From: Buttiauxella selenatireducens | Lineage (GTDB): Bacteria; Pseudomonadota; Gammaproteobacteria; Enterobacterales; Enterobacteriaceae | NCBI RefSeq assembly: GCF_031432975.1 | Contig: NZ_CP133838.1 | Span: 4,154,001-4,218,000, forward strand | Direction of reading: 5' to 3' | DNA length: 64,000 nucleotides | Shown here: positions 18,401-27,214 of the stretch, in pieces | Position numbering within the stretch: position 1 is the stretch's first letter | Layout of the letters: every line of letters begins with the position of its first letter | Notes under the pieces: model-generated | Database searches by the model: none | What the model was told of the DNA's origin: nothing | Seen by the model: only the letters and a program-made list of their open reading frames with translations | Translations under genes and position numbers: made by a program

Positions 18401-20275
18401 AGCATCGTCCAGCTCGAAGCGCCCACGCGCCATCGCATTGCGACCCACGGTAAACTGGCTGCCGGTTAAATTCACCAGACTGTCGCCGAGATTAAAAGAG
18501 GCGGTATCGTACTGCGTGGGGTCGATATAGCCCCCGGCATGTAGCGTATACGCACCCTGTATAGCCAGATTACCGTTGAGAATGTCCATTCCAGCGCGGG
18601 TATTCACATTGCCTTTTAGCGTCCATGACGAACCTGCCGTGCCCGGCGCATACACCAGATGCAGCAAGCCTTTATCTGCCGAACCGCCGTCAAAGAAGTT
18701 ACCAAGATAGGTTTTCGGGCCGCTGCCGGTGAAGGTAAATGTGGATAATGCGTTGGCTTTAGAGGTGCCAATCGTTGCGCCATTATCCATATGGATAATA
18801 TCGTTCCAGCTTAGAGACTGGCCGTAAAGATCGAGCACACCCCCGTTCACACCAAACCCGACCTGAGTCCCATCAAGCTGGCCCGCCGCACCCAGACGAA
18901 CAATCGCTCTGCCACTGGTAATATGTATTGCATCAGCCGCATGACCGCCAATCCGTTGCAGAATAGTCAGGCCATCGCCGACATACAGACTGGAATGATT
19001 GACATTATTACCCGAAATAACCAGTGTCCCGAGGCCGATTTTGCGCCAGATATCACCCGCGCTGCCGGTCAGGTTGCTGATAACCGTCGCACCCAGATTA
19101 ATAATGTAGCCCGCCGTGTTCATACGCCGGGTACTATCGCCACCATCCGAGAGAATATAATTAGAATTAAAGGTAAGTGAACCCGCACCCATGTCGAGAT
19201 TTTGAGCCGTGAGTTCAAGTGTCCCACCGGCCCCACCCAGAATCAGGTTTTTATTGCTCATAAAATCTGTACTGGCTCGCGCGGAGGCGGCAATATCAGT
19301 ACGAATACCGTGATAGCGGATAGAATTACCGTTGAGATTGAAATCCCCCTCTCCGGTATAAATATCCTGAGCGCCGACATAAATAATATCGGAAGATTTT
19401 GATGTCGCTATAAGCGAATCATTGAAATCATTGATTTTTACCTGTGTCCAATCTGGGGCTGTTCTTAGAAAAGTCCATTTATTATACCCCGCACCGGAAC
19501 CCGCTGAGTTAACACCTAAAAACTTCCAACTTTGAGATTTTACATCCCATCCCCACATACCACTTCCGCTATCACCACTTAACGTACCAACATCAAGCGC
19601 CGTTATTTGGTTGACAGGGAGGAGGAAAGACAAATTATAAACCCCATCATAATAACTTTGCCCATTGATGATATTAAATCCACCGGCCAATGGGCCATAG
19701 CCAATGTAAGTTGCCTCTCCAACATCTGTTGCTATAGCAAGATACCCCCCTCCGGTACGAGCAATAAGAAGCCCTGCTTTAAATTGGCTGGTATCAGTAA
19801 AGAGCTCTGCGGGAGCCGCATCGGTCACAATGGTACGCTCGCGGGTAATTTTGTAGTCACTCCCGGCGTCCAATTCATAAGCGCTTTTTGTCACTTCATT
19901 CATCAGGGCATAGCTGCTCTCATTTTCCGCACCGCTAAATAAAGTGCCGTCTAATTGCTGGTAACGCTTTCCAAATGAAATATTGTCGTTGTATGGAACA
20001 TGCGTTGCTGTCGCAGTGACCTGAGAGTTAATTAACGTTGAAAAACCACCATCAACGCTGGCACTAAAATCAGGCATCACATTAATGATTCCACTCAAAG
20101 AACCATCAGTATGATAAACAGGTATATTCGTCGCGCCCGCAGAAAAAGCACCCCGGTTTTCACCAAAATCACGATACACCTGAACGTCGATATCATCACG
20201 CATTAACGCAGCGGCGGCTGGATCTATTTGCCCAGCAAATATTAGTGAAGCGAGTAGTTTCTTTTTAAATTTCAT
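12407..20275 (-). CDS. Giant S6-family serine protease autotransporter
   Basis: A type Va autotransporter of about 2622 aa, roughly twice the size of typical SPATEs. I chose the ATG at 20275 because it begins a standard signal peptide (MKFKKKLLASLIFAG..., cleavage after AAA near residue 23); the frame extends upstream without coding signs. The S6 protease domain follows, with the likely triad His92 (TATHVPYNDNISFG), Asp140 (GSDYKITRERT) and Ser236 (GDSGSGMW). A very long beta-helix passenger, rich in GSGTLNI and TLxLxGxN repeats, includes 280-aa duplications. Next comes a 12-copy DP-rich repeat hinge, and a C-terminal 12-strand barrel ends in MIRVKYNF. It sits between proY and malZ, genes adjacent in E. 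coli, so it was inserted there or lost from relatives. Protease substrate unknown. Confidence 0.93.
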   Translation of the reverse strand: MKFKKKLLASLIFAGQIDPAAAALMRDDIDVQVYRDFGENRGAFSAGATNIPVYHTDGSLSGIINVMPDFSASVDGGFSTLINSQVTATATHVPYNDNISFGKRYQQLDGTLFSGAENESSYALMNEVTKSAYELDAGSDYKITRERTIVTDAAPAELFTDTSQFKAGLLIARTGGGYLAIATDVGEATYIGYGPLAGGFNIINGQSYYDGVYNLSFLLPVNQITALDVGTLSGDSGSGMWGWDVKSQSWKFLGVNSAGSGAGYNKWTFLRTAPDWTQVKINDFNDSLIATSKSSDIIYVGAQDIYTGEGDFNLNGNSIRYHGIRTDIAASARASTDFMSNKNLILGGAGGTLELTAQNLDMGAGSLTFNSNYILSDGGDSTRRMNTAGYIINLGATVISNLTGSAGDIWRKIGLGTLVISGNNVNHSSLYVGDGLTILQRIGGHAADAIHITSGRAIVRLGAAGQLDGTQVGFGVNGGVLDLYGQSLSWNDIIHMDNGATIGTSKANALSTFTFTGSGPKTYLGNFFDGGSADKGLLHLVYAPGTAGSSWTLKGNVNTRAGMDILNGNLAIQGAYTLHAGGYIDPTQYDTASFNLGDSLVNLTGSQFTVGRNAMARGRFELDDASSLVMTSGGEVSSSQQGINEGAYLDGSVNLSGIHSVLKVTPEEAFRIQIDATLSGAGHIIKEGLGTLYLTGINTLTGTNFISSGRVITETLASLGMQSNGWNIAEAGVLDVGNNANSFASILEKISDDSRGVLALTGAITSADMMALLTKDLYLGSSSLLELGISGQNLTYGAKDLYLGGGDGEVKINGYLPSSGSSLFLGNGQSAGTVHIASMNENWVGDIELRRGINLITDYENSLGNGRLNVNYGSVAGFNVFKNVTEQSSGMIDLKVTDSFGYDMSAFQQLAIGALAGETLTLINTLKPTQTGYYFSGGGDVFINSALLSGYNLSVDAQDNAGGVITLNTVNDLNSEVTVRGYNSGSPVSSKSDMTLKMGVDNAIDKDSHVVLEDGGVIDLNGHSVTLNVESNSHNSKIISSDKTHASTLKLQIDESSVLNSLISGADMHLIKTGAGTLALGGMSTFTGDVLLSEGKTLAGSNQAFGAAENIVTVARGAMLDLNGHSVSNMVSLSSASLMNSGSGAITLGGINLNDDSTATFSGTTDVTTIGKYQLNGKRLTVNNINTEFAKDSLTDGDIVFKNSKISWGGSNHSLFSGEGSLTVGQNTVLELRDVIQTTGQAKTLVLDGGTIASGTNGNGGGAGATLRSALLVDTSGTLNGNNWGFGINLGLYGAISGSGALNITGGQGVSFYGDTSAFTGNLLLKNGSRLYLTPVEDTALAANLAQEGTGKAYKTGDKNLTLTGDNHLYTNELDVQAGTLTLGRTAAATGGDIRMTAGTLKLDSDSNVSFSNLAAGSTVDLHGHSGTLNIKANVVGSTITSSDTDKWSSLNLLIATNTALNSTITGQKIHLNKQGTGSLTLAGSNTFTGDALLSGGKTILGNSQALGDSANKVTVASSAILDQNGYDLLNGVIFDGGILTSSSTALNQKVNGTLNVATSGTLLGLFSGMNIYGGLSGSGTLNISGPLGANFFGDISAFTGKLLLKTGSQLYLSSLEDTTLAANLAQEGTGKAYKTGDKNLTLTGDNHLYTNELDMQGGTLTLGSTAAATGGDIRMTTGTLKLDSDSNVSLSNLAKDTTVDLHGHSGTLNIKANAAGSTITSSDLNNWSALNLLIATNTALNSTITGQKIHLNKQGTGSLTLAGSNTFTGDALLSGGKTILGNSQALGDSENKVTVASTATLDQNGYDLLNGVILDGGTLTSGSAALDQKINGTLDVASLGTLLGEQSGMNVYGAISGSGTLNITGSQGASFFGDTSAFTGNLWVKNSSQLVLASTQDTTLAANLRSENDSKIIKEGNHALTLSGDNSLWDSLLDLTQGDLIISQAQSTPAGEIAINGGRLIFAADDDMTPDTLISGSAGQMVKRGNGRLTLNQENTFDQETRVEEGILEIGDEQHDWASLASDVLVSSGGTLQGYGSIGGDLLNSGHVRPAGAGKSLRVSGNYAQTADAWLLIDIDPLEGASVLGITGHATLAGGLQTIYAPGTYTPQSYVFLTAQGGIEGEFASLNGVPEGFDQQLSYRANDVSLTTSVVSVDPVDPIVDPTDPVIDPIVDPTDPVIDPIVDPTDPVIDPIVDPTDPVIDPIVDPTDPVIDPIVDPTDPVIDPIVDPTDPVIDPIVDPTDPVIDPIVDPTDPVVDPIVDPTDPVIDPIVDPTDPVVDPIVDPTDPVTPTPQPTFVVTPSNLRAYDLQLLSLGMQKPTQWSMDQVDWSKSSGGKSICDLSGSCYHDDAMWIMPHMSNGNTADNGSAKVDGISIGGYTEQGNTRFGVSVDYSDFDLSAQGSSASADRYAVNLFASQKLDSMVLTGALGYIHSANEVKRDVTSNGLKLGEGESDITGNALSAGLSANWAIQMGNTTIVPQVGIDSLNVFYSGYDEHMSSEGELFGTFINKMKVHGDSDRYDSVQPNVGVKISHDLTFGNTQVTPALKVTYRRELMNNNDSIVASNDGTLFAVQSDTLGRDIIEYEAGVEVKFTPHLSTSFSYTGSNQQGYQSQEGMIRVKYNF
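13412..13810 (-). repeat. 33-bp tandem repeats coding an Asp-Pro-rich hinge
   Basis: About 12 copies of a 33-bp unit encode DPIVDPTDPVI, with only Ile/Val variation at the last position. Third-position variants (GGATCT/GGGTCT, TCCACAAT/TCTACAAT) differ between copies. The array joins the passenger to the beta barrel of the S6 autotransporter. Since 33 is a multiple of three, copy-number change would keep the frame. Confidence 0.93.
14640..16320 (-). repeat. 840-bp duplicated blocks in the autotransporter passenger
   Basis: Two consecutive blocks with an 840-bp (280-codon) offset are strongly similar at DNA level. Examples are 14931 onward versus 15771 onward, and 15361 onward versus 16201 onward. 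They encode the repeated AYKTGDKNLTLTGDNHLYTN and QKIHLNKQGTGSLTLAGSNT segments. Ends are approximate, and weaker copies may extend on both sides. Confidence 0.8.
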
Positions 20276-20597
20276 TCGTTTTATCCTTAAACGAAGACAA
20301 TATCCGACCAATAATACTAAGGGGAACAGAGTATGAGGGGGTGGGTGTCTTAATAAATCAATAAAAAATAATACTACAAAGCAGCATTGATGCATTGCTA
20401 TAAATTTCAAAAAACCAATTCATATACATATATTGCATTTAAAAACATATTAATTATTGATAACAATGAAAATTAGCAAATCGAATTAATTAAGTTAGTA
20501 ACTTTAATTAATAACACATATAAAAAAGGCCCAAACAAATAGAAATCTGTTCAGGCCCTAATGATTGCCATAAATAAATGGCATACAACTTTTATAA
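20276..20597 (-). promoter_or_regulatory. Intergenic region: proY terminator and autotransporter promoter
   Basis: No gene is visible in these 322 bp. The end near proY holds a terminator at 20522-20558. The rest, up to the autotransporter start at 20275, is AT-rich and should contain its promoter; I could not single out a box with confidence. Confidence 0.5.
20522..20558 (-). terminator. proY terminator
   Basis: On the minus strand, GGCCTGAACA pairs with TGTTTGGGCC (two G-T wobbles), followed directly by TTTTTT. It lies about 40 bp after the proY stop codon. Confidence 0.8.
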
Positions 20598-21980
20598 TTA
20601 TCGGTTTTCAGCAGCAGCCAGAAGGCTACGACGCTTAAACATCCAGCCTACCAACAGCAATACTATCCACACACAGCCAACGTAAAGCGAGATGCGGGTG
20701 TCCGGATGCCAGCCGATTAACCCAATGATAAATACCAGGAATACCAAGCCCACAATCGTGGTTGCCACGCCGCCCGGCACCGGGAATTTCAGCGCCTTCG
20801 TTTCATCAGGAGAAAGCTTACGGCGGAAGGCAATCTGCGACAGCAGGATCATTATCCAGACCCACACCGTGGCAAATGTTGCCAGCGAAGCAATCACCAG
20901 GAAAACGTTTTCTGGAATCAGGTAGTTGAGTACTACCGCCAGTAACAGAGCGCAACACATGACCAACACGGTGACCCAGGGAATGCCATTGCGTGAAGTT
21001 TTGGCGAACACTTTCGGGGCGCTGCCCTGCTCTGCCATGCCGTGCAACATTCGGCCCACACCGAATACGTCACTGTTAATTGCTGAAAGCGATGCGGTGA
21101 TCACCACAAAGTTAAGAATACCTGCCGCAGCCGTAATCCCCATATGCTGGAAAGTCAGCACGAACGGGCTACCTTCCGTCCCCACCTGGTTCCACGGGTA
21201 AATAGACATGATGACAAACAGCGTACCGACATAGAACACCAGGATACGCAGCGGAACAGAGTTGATTGCACGTGGGATCGACTTCTGTGGGTCTTTCGCT
21301 TCACCCGCAGTAATACCAATGATTTCAATGCCGCCGTAGGCAAACATGACCATCTGCAACGACATAATCATGCCTATCCAGCCATTGCTGAAGAAGCCGC
21401 CATTGCTCCACAAGTTATGGATGCCCGTAGGCTGACCACCGTTTCCAATGCCCCAAACGATGATGCCGATACCGGCTGCAATCATGATAATGATGGTAGC
21501 GACTTTGAAGAAGGAGAACCAAAACTCCAGCTCACCAAACACTTTTACGCTCATCAGGTTAATGGCGCAGATAATCAGCACCACGCTCAATACCCAAACC
21601 CAATGCGGTACGGCCGGGAACCACAGCCCCATATAGATGCCAAACGCGGTGACATCGGCAATCGCGACAATCAGGATTTCAAAACAGTAGGTCCAACCTG
21701 TGATGTATCCTGCCAGCGGGCCAAGGTTATCTTGCGCATAGCGTGAGAATGAACTGGCGGAAGGGTTATGAACCGACATCTCCCCCAGCGCACGCATAAT
21801 GATGTAAGCAGCAACCCCACCGATGATGTAAGCCAGTAAAACACTTGGCCCCGCCATTTTGATTGCGTCTGCCGAGCCATAAAACAACCCGGTGCCAATT
21901 GCCGAACCCAACGCCATAAAGCGTATGTGCCGGGTACTCAAGCCGCGCTTGAGCTTATTAGCGTTTTCCATTGATTCCAT
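20598..21980 (-). CDS. proY: APC-family amino acid permease ProY
   Basis: 460-aa inner membrane transporter of the amino acid-polyamine-organocation superfamily with about 12 helices, close to E. coli ProY (457 aa) along its length. Recognisable segments include the start ([20 protein letters not shown]), GTGLFYGSA and the conserved GEAKDP region after helix 6. In E. coli it is a largely cryptic proline transporter. Two in-frame Met codons near the start (residues 1 and 4) leave the exact start open. It follows brnQ on the same strand after 62 bp, but a strong terminator lies between, so co-transcription is partial at most. In place of malZ, the next gene is the giant autotransporter. Confidence 0.95.
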   Translation of the reverse strand: MESMENANKLKRGLSTRHIRFMALGSAIGTGLFYGSADAIKMAGPSVLLAYIIGGVAAYIIMRALGEMSVHNPSASSFSRYAQDNLGPLAGYITGWTYCFEILIVAIADVTAFGIYMGLWFPAVPHWVWVLSVVLIICAINLMSVKVFGELEFWFSFFKVATIIIMIAAGIGIIVWGIGNGGQPTGIHNLWSNGGFFSNGWIGMIMSLQMVMFAYGGIEIIGITAGEAKDPQKSIPRAINSVPLRILVFYVGTLFVIMSIYPWNQVGTEGSPFVLTFQHMGITAAAGILNFVVITASLSAINSDVFGVGRMLHGMAEQGSAPKVFAKTSRNGIPWVTVLVMCCALLLAVVLNYLIPENVFLVIASLATFATVWVWIMILLSQIAFRRKLSPDETKALKFPVPGGVATTIVGLVFLVFIIGLIGWHPDTRISLYVGCVWIVLLLVGWMFKRRSLLAAAENR

Positions 21981-22000
21981 ACCTGCTTAACAATAAAAAA

Positions 22001-22025
22001 AACCACGGAGCAGAGCCCCGTGGTT
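22001..22025 (-). terminator. brnQ terminator
   Basis: AACCACGG (22001-22008) pairs with CCGTGGTT (22018-22025). On the minus strand the stem is followed by a run of eight T residues, a strong rho-independent terminator between brnQ and proY. Confidence 0.85.
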
Positions 22026-22042
22026 GTACAAAATTATAATTT

Positions 22043-23365
22043 TTAGTGGGCTGTTTGAGCCACTTGTCGCCCTGCAGCGCGGTCCCATATGATGGCAATC
22101 ACTACCATGATGATGGTTGGGAGCAACCATGCCAGGCCCTGGTCAGACAACGGCAAGCGTGAAGTCCACGCGGGCAAAATGTCACTGATTGCGGAGGCTT
22201 TAATCCCATCAATGATGCCAAACAATGTACTAATGATCATTGCCGGCGCAATTACGCGAGTCGAGTTATGCCACCACGGACGGGTGAAACTCAGCACCAC
22301 CAGCGCAATACACGGTGGGTAAATCGCCGTCAGCACCGGAATCGAAACCTGAATCAGATGACTCAACCCGAGGTTAGAAACCACCATCGAGAACAAGCCG
22401 AGGATAAACACCAGCGAACGGTAAGACAGCGGCAAATACTGGCTGAAGAACTCAGCACACGCACAAGTCAGGCCAATAGCCGTTACCATGCAGGCGAGGA
22501 AAATCAACGCGGCCAGGAAGAAGCTACCTGCACCACCGAAGGTGTGTGCCACATATGCATGAAGAATGGCTGCACCGTTGGCATTTTGGTCAGCCACCAG
22601 CGTGGCACTGTCTGAACCCAGGCGGAACAGCGCAAGGTAGATCAGCGTTAAGCCAATACCTGCAATCAGACCAGCCCAAATGGTATAACGCGTCAGCAGA
22701 CGGGATTCAGTCACACCACGCGAGCGCGCAGCGTTAACAATAACAATGCCGAAGACCAACGACGCCAGGGTATCCATGGTCAGATAGCCATTCACAAAAC
22801 CGTTAGAAAACGCGGCATTCTGATACGCCTCAGTCGCAGTACTGATCCCCCCCGCAGGCCACAACATTGCACCCGCAGCCAGCGCCAACAGCGCGACAAT
22901 TTTCACCGGCGCCAGCACATGCCCTACGGTATCCAGCAGTTTGCCCGGATAAAGTGAAATGGCGATAACAATAGCGAAGTACACCACGCTGTAGATAAAC
23001 AGTGGCAGTTCGCCCGTGCCGACCAGTGGCGCAATCCCCACTTCGAAGGAAACGGTAGCCGTACGCGGTGTCGCAAACAGCGGGCCAACAGCCAGGTAGC
23101 AAATCGTGGCCAACAGCACACCGGCACGACGGCCAATCGGTGAGCTGAGGCTATCAATGCCACCGCCAACACGAGCAATGGCGACGATAGTCAGAACCGG
23201 CAGGCCCACAGCCGTGACCAGGAAACCGAGTGACGCAATCCAAACGTGTTCACCCGCCTGTAACCCCACCATCGGTGGGAAAATGATATTGCCTGCTCCG
23301 ACAAACAGCGCAAAGGTCATAAACCCTAATGCGAGGATGTCTCGAGATTTTAAATGATGGGTCAT
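22043..23365 (-). CDS. brnQ: Branched-chain amino acid transporter BrnQ (LIVCS family)
   Basis: 440-aa, about 12-helix inner membrane carrier for leucine, isoleucine and valine, driven by a cation gradient; E. coli BrnQ is 439 aa. The start ([20 protein letters not shown]) and the following [11 protein letters not shown] are typical of the family. In E. coli, brnQ lies between phoR and proY, exactly as here. A separate terminator after phoR and another after brnQ suggest it is transcribed mostly alone, from a promoter in the upstream gap. Confidence 0.96.
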   Translation of the reverse strand: MTHHLKSRDILALGFMTFALFVGAGNIIFPPMVGLQAGEHVWIASLGFLVTAVGLPVLTIVAIARVGGGIDSLSSPIGRRAGVLLATICYLAVGPLFATPRTATVSFEVGIAPLVGTGELPLFIYSVVYFAIVIAISLYPGKLLDTVGHVLAPVKIVALLALAAGAMLWPAGGISTATEAYQNAAFSNGFVNGYLTMDTLASLVFGIVIVNAARSRGVTESRLLTRYTIWAGLIAGIGLTLIYLALFRLGSDSATLVADQNANGAAILHAYVAHTFGGAGSFFLAALIFLACMVTAIGLTCACAEFFSQYLPLSYRSLVFILGLFSMVVSNLGLSHLIQVSIPVLTAIYPPCIALVVLSFTRPWWHNSTRVIAPAMIISTLFGIIDGIKASAISDILPAWTSRLPLSDQGLAWLLPTIIMVVIAIIWDRAAGRQVAQTAH

Positions 23366-23712
23366 AAAATTTTTGCAGCCTGTGGGTGTGTGGTGTTGAA
23401 AGTATTTAAATTTTTATACCTGGTCACTCGGTATAAAAGCGGTGATTGATAGCGACGACAGCGAAAAATCCTTTCCGGGATCGGTGGCGAAGAATAGTTG
23501 TTTGAATTACCACTCAAATCCAGTCGGTCTACTAATCACAGGGGCGCAATTAAAACGCTTATAGCGTATGAAGGCAAGAAGGGATCCTAAAACCAGATTG
23601 ATCTCCTTAAATTAGACTTAAAGTCAGTATATTTGTTTATCCGTTAGAAAGTAGTATGGTTTATTGTGTGGTTAAATTATAACCGATTAAGCGTTTTTGA
23701 TTTACAAGTGAA
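23366..23712 (-). promoter_or_regulatory. brnQ upstream region
   Basis: No gene is seen in this stretch between brnQ and the phoR terminator. It should hold the brnQ promoter. It is moderately AT-rich, with no binding site I can name. Confidence 0.4.
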
Positions 23713-23746
23713 CAAAAAAAACACAGACCAGCATGCTGGCCTGTGG
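23713..23746 (-). terminator. phoR terminator
   Basis: On the minus strand, CACAGGCCAGC and GCTGGTCTGTG form a nearly perfect stem (one G-T pair), followed by TTTTTTTT. It lies about 30 bp after the phoR stop codon. Confidence 0.85.
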
Positions 23747-23774
23747 AAAGTTTTTTTGACACAGAAGCATTCAG

Positions 23775-25082
23775 CTACTCTGTCTGCCCTTCTTTTTCGC
23801 TAACGATTAACCGCTCAGGCAGCACAAAGGAAAATGTCGAACCTTTGCCAGGCTGGCTTTCGATATTCAGACGCGCATCGTGATGGCTTAAAGCATGTTT
23901 CACTATTGCCAGTCCCAATCCACTGCCGCCGGTTTGCCGCGAACGCGCCTTATCCACGCGATAGAAACGCTCGGTCAGGCGTGGAATATGTTCCGCTGAA
24001 ATACCCGGCCCGCTATCCGTCACGCTAAAGCACGCGCCGCCTGCCACCCGCTTCCAGCCTACTGTAATGTGCGTCCCTTCCGGCGTATGGTTAACCGCGT
24101 TATACACCAGGTTTGAAATCGCGCTACGCAACTGTTCATCGTTACCGAACACTTTTAGCGAGGGATCAATATCGAATTGCAGCGTCTGCCTTTGCTGGCT
24201 GAGAGTTTGCGCTTCTCTCTCCACCACCCGCAACATCAGTGGCACATCAATCTTTTCATTGAGTACCATGGCCGGAGCCGCTTCAATTTTTGACAGCGTC
24301 AAAAGTTGTTTCACTAACCCTTCCATGCGCGAAGTTTGCTCGCGCATGGTGCCAAGAGCTTTCTCACGCAGCGGCCCTTCAAGCGTCTGATCCTGCATCA
24401 TCTCCAGATAACCTTGCAGCACCGTTAACGGCGTACGAAGTTCATGGCTTACGTTGGCAAAGAAGTTACGTCGCGCCCCTTCCAGTTGGTGCATCTGAGT
24501 GACATCGCGCGCGACCAGCAGCCACTGTTCGTCGCTGTAAGGCATAACACGAAATTCAAGATGACGACCGTTGTTGAGCACCAGCGTCAATGGACGGGAG
24601 AAATCTTTTTGCGTCAAATAGCGGGTAAATTCCGGGTAACGCAGCAGGTTTAAAATGTTCTGCCCATTATCATCCGGCCAGCGTAACCCCAGCAGTTGTT
24701 GAGCCAGTCCGTTACACCAAAAAATTGTCCCTTCTTCCGTCGTCAACACAACGGCATCAGGCAATGATTCCGCACCGCTACGAAAGCGTTTAATCAAATT
24801 ACCTAACTCTTTGCGGCGCTTTTTATTGCGTAACTGCATTTGGTGAAGGCCGTATAACAACGGGTCCCAACTTCCGCGACCGGGAGGAGGCGTCATGCTG
24901 CGATCCACCCACAGCCACCACGACAAACGCAGCAAATTCCAGAAATGCCAAACCAGCAGTCCAGTGACTGCCAGTAATAAAAACCAGGGTAAATGGCCAA
25001 AAATCAGGCCCAAAATGATGGCGGGTATGCAACAGAGCACCAGCTCCATCACCAGCCTTTTCCATGACAACCGTTCCAGCAC
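23775..25082 (-). CDS. phoR: Phosphate regulon sensor histidine kinase PhoR
   Basis: 435-aa inner membrane kinase that phosphorylates PhoB when phosphate is scarce and dephosphorylates it when phosphate is plentiful, responding through the Pst transporter and PhoU. Two membrane helices lie at about 12-50, with no large periplasmic domain. A PAS domain follows (about 96-195), then the phospho-acceptor His213 in SHELRTPLT. The ATP-binding domain has an N box ([17 protein letters not shown]), DSGPGIS and [10 protein letters not shown]. Length matches E. coli PhoR (431 aa). It follows phoB by 22 bp in one operon and ends at a strong terminator. Confidence 0.97.
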   Translation of the reverse strand: MLERLSWKRLVMELVLCCIPAIILGLIFGHLPWFLLLAVTGLLVWHFWNLLRLSWWLWVDRSMTPPPGRGSWDPLLYGLHQMQLRNKKRRKELGNLIKRFRSGAESLPDAVVLTTEEGTIFWCNGLAQQLLGLRWPDDNGQNILNLLRYPEFTRYLTQKDFSRPLTLVLNNGRHLEFRVMPYSDEQWLLVARDVTQMHQLEGARRNFFANVSHELRTPLTVLQGYLEMMQDQTLEGPLREKALGTMREQTSRMEGLVKQLLTLSKIEAAPAMVLNEKIDVPLMLRVVEREAQTLSQQRQTLQFDIDPSLKVFGNDEQLRSAISNLVYNAVNHTPEGTHITVGWKRVAGGACFSVTDSGPGISAEHIPRLTERFYRVDKARSRQTGGSGLGLAIVKHALSHHDARLNIESQPGKGSTFSFVLPERLIVSEKEGQTE

Positions 25083-25104
25083 GCGTCACTCTCCTGCTAA
25101 GGGG

Positions 25105-25794
25105 TTAAAAGCGGGTTGAGAACCGATAACCCGTACCGCGTACTGTTTGTACCATTCTGTCATGTCCACTGTGTTCGAGCGCTTTGCGTAACCGCCGGAT
25201 ATGAACGTCCACTGTTCGGTCTTCGACATAAACATTGGTGCCCCATACATGATTAAGCAATTGTTCACGGCTATAGACCCGTTCCGGGTGCGTCATAAAG
25301 AAGTGTAACAACTTAAATTCCGTCGGGCCCATATCCAAAGGATTTTCACCGGTCATCACGCGATGTGATGAAGGGTCAAGGCTTAGCCCGTGCATTTCAA
25401 TCACCTCTTCCACCGCCATTGGGGAGATTCGGCGCATGACAGCTTTAATACGAGCCACCAGCTCCTTGGGTGAAAACGGTTTGGTAATGTAGTCATCGGC
25501 CCCGACTTCAAGGCCTCGCACGCGATCTTCTTCTTCACCACGCGCCGTCAGCATCATCACGGGTATTTCACGCGTCAATACCTCACGTTTCAAATGCTTG
25601 ATAAACTGAATACCTGAGCCGCCTGGTAACATCCAGTCCAGTAAAATCAGATCCGGGAAAGGTTCAATAAGCAGATTTACTGCACTGTCATAATCTTCCG
25701 CTTCTACAGGCTGAAAACCGTTTTGCTCGAGCACAAAACTCACCATCTCACGGATTGGAGCTTCATCTTCTACGACTAAAATACGCTTCGCCAT
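25105..25794 (-). CDS. phoB: Phosphate regulon response regulator PhoB
   Basis: 229 aa, the same length as E. coli PhoB. The receiver domain (1-120) has the acidic pair near residues 9-11, phospho-acceptor Asp53 (LLDWMLP) and Lys105 in TKPFSP. The C-terminal OmpR-type winged helix (about 130-229) has the recognition region [12 protein letters not shown] and ends with [10 protein letters not shown]. It activates genes with Pho boxes under phosphate limitation. A Pho box in its own promoter (25858-25885) indicates autoregulation, and another lies upstream of phoE in this window. It is divergent from sbcD, as in E. coli. Confidence 0.98.
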   Translation of the reverse strand: MAKRILVVEDEAPIREMVSFVLEQNGFQPVEAEDYDSAVNLLIEPFPDLILLDWMLPGGSGIQFIKHLKREVLTREIPVMMLTARGEEEDRVRGLEVGADDYITKPFSPKELVARIKAVMRRISPMAVEEVIEMHGLSLDPSSHRVMTGENPLDMGPTEFKLLHFFMTHPERVYSREQLLNHVWGTNVYVEDRTVDVHIRRLRKALEHSGHDRMVQTVRGTGYRFSTRF

Positions 25795-25851
25795 GATTCG
25801 CCCTGCTTAAGGAAGATACCCAAAGGTGTAATTGTTGTTTCAATGCGGCGC

Positions 25852-25885
25852 CATTATGCGTCAGATTTATTACAGATTTATGAAA
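25852..25885 (-). promoter_or_regulatory. phoB promoter with Pho box
   Basis: Read on the minus strand, TTTCATAAATCTGTAATAAA then TCTGACGC gives the CTGTNATAAAT-type direct repeats of a Pho box. ATAATG (25852-25857) then serves as the -10 box, about 58 bp before the phoB start. Layout and sequence closely match the E. coli phoB promoter. Confidence 0.85.
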
Positions 25886-25996
25886 TACATGACTGTTTGA
25901 TGACTCATCATTTTGATTTATGACACAGACAGATATGACGTTTTTCGCCTCACCCCTTTATAATCGAGACTTCGCTTTTAAGCCACTGGACAGGTT

Positions 25997-27214
25997 ATGC
26001 GCATTATTCACACATCAGACTGGCATCTTGGTCAAAATTTTTATACCAAAAGCCGTGGCCCAGAGCACCAGGCTTTTCTTGAGTGGTTGCTCAATGCCGC
26101 AGTCGTTCATGATGTGGATGCAATAGTTGTCGCAGGGGATATTTTTGATACCGGCTCACCGCCGAGCTATGCCCGTGAACTGTATAACCGATTTGTGGTG
26201 CAGCTTCAGGCGACCGGATGTTCCCTGGTGGTTCTCGCGGGAAACCATGATTCGGTTGCAACACTTAACGAATCGCGAGAATTAATGGCGTGCCTTAACA
26301 CTTATGTCATCGCCAGCGCCCGTCACGATGCCAGCCAACAGGCGATGGTACTCAATAAGAAAGATGGCGAGCCGGGGGCTATTCTCTGTCCCATTCCATT
26401 TCTGCGTCCCCGCGATATCCAAAACAGCCAGGCAGGTTTATCCGGCCACGAAAAGCAGCGTTCATTAATGGAGTCCATTAGCGAACATTATCAGCAGTGT
26501 TTCCGCGCGGCTTGTGATTTACGTGCGGATGCGAAGCTGCCGATTATCGCCACCGGACATTTAACCACGGTGGGTGTGACGAAAACGGATGCGGTGCGCG
26601 ACATTTATATTGGCACGCTAGACGCCTTCCCGGCGCAGCATTTCCCGCAAGCGGATTACATCGCCCTGGGCCATATTCATCGCGCACAATTAATTGGTGG
26701 CACCGAACATATCCGCTACAGCGGCTCGCCAATACCGTTGAGTTTTGACGAAACCGGCAAGGTCAAAAGCGTTTATCTGGTTGAGTTTGCAGAAGGTAAA
26801 TTGAGTGAGGTTACCCCACTTCCAGTCCCTGTTAGCCAGCCTTTGGCGGTGATCAAAGGTTCACTGAGCGAAATTGAACAGCAGCTTGCTCAATGGCGCG
26901 ATGCCCCCGCAGACCCCAAAGTCTGGTTGGATATCGAAATCGCCACGGACGAATATCTACATGATATGCAGCGCCATATTCAGCAGTTGACTGACACACT
27001 GCCGGTCGAGGTCGTTTTGCTGCGCCGTAGCCGTGAGCAGCGCGAGCGTGTCATTGCTCAACAACACAAAGAAACACTGAGCGAACTGACGGTTGAAGAC
27101 GTTTTTGAGCGCCGTCTGGTTCAGGAAGAGACTACCGAGGAGCGCGCGCACCGTTTGCGCACCCTGTTTGCCCAAACAGTGGCAAGTCTGCATGACGCGG
27201 AGGAACAGGCATGA
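25997..27214 (+). CDS. sbcD: Nuclease subunit SbcD of the SbcCD complex
   Basis: 405-aa Mre11-family phosphoesterase that, with SbcC, cuts DNA hairpins and processes ends at stalled or palindromic sites. Metal-binding motifs are intact: Asp8 and His10 (SDWHLG), Asp48 (GDIFD), GNHD at 82-85 and the later GHIH. E. coli SbcD is 400 aa. It starts 202 bp from the divergent phoB and ends overlapping sbcC by four bases (ATGA), so the two are translationally coupled. Confidence 0.97.
   Translation: MRIIHTSDWHLGQNFYTKSRGPEHQAFLEWLLNAAVVHDVDAIVVAGDIFDTGSPPSYARELYNRFVVQLQATGCSLVVLAGNHDSVATLNESRELMACLNTYVIASARHDASQQAMVLNKKDGEPGAILCPIPFLRPRDIQNSQAGLSGHEKQRSLMESISEHYQQCFRAACDLRADAKLPIIATGHLTTVGVTKTDAVRDIYIGTLDAFPAQHFPQADYIALGHIHRAQLIGGTEHIRYSGSPIPLSFDETGKVKSVYLVEFAEGKLSEVTPLPVPVSQPLAVIKGSLSEIEQQLAQWRDAPADPKVWLDIEIATDEYLHDMQRHIQQLTDTLPVEVVLLRRSREQRERVIAQQHKETLSELTVEDVFERRLVQEETTEERAHRLRTLFAQTVASLHDAEEQA

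Noticed and set aside
20276-20410. N-terminal extension of the S6 autotransporter frame
   Set aside because: The 45 extra codons do not look like coding sequence, while the ATG at 20275 begins a clean signal peptide.
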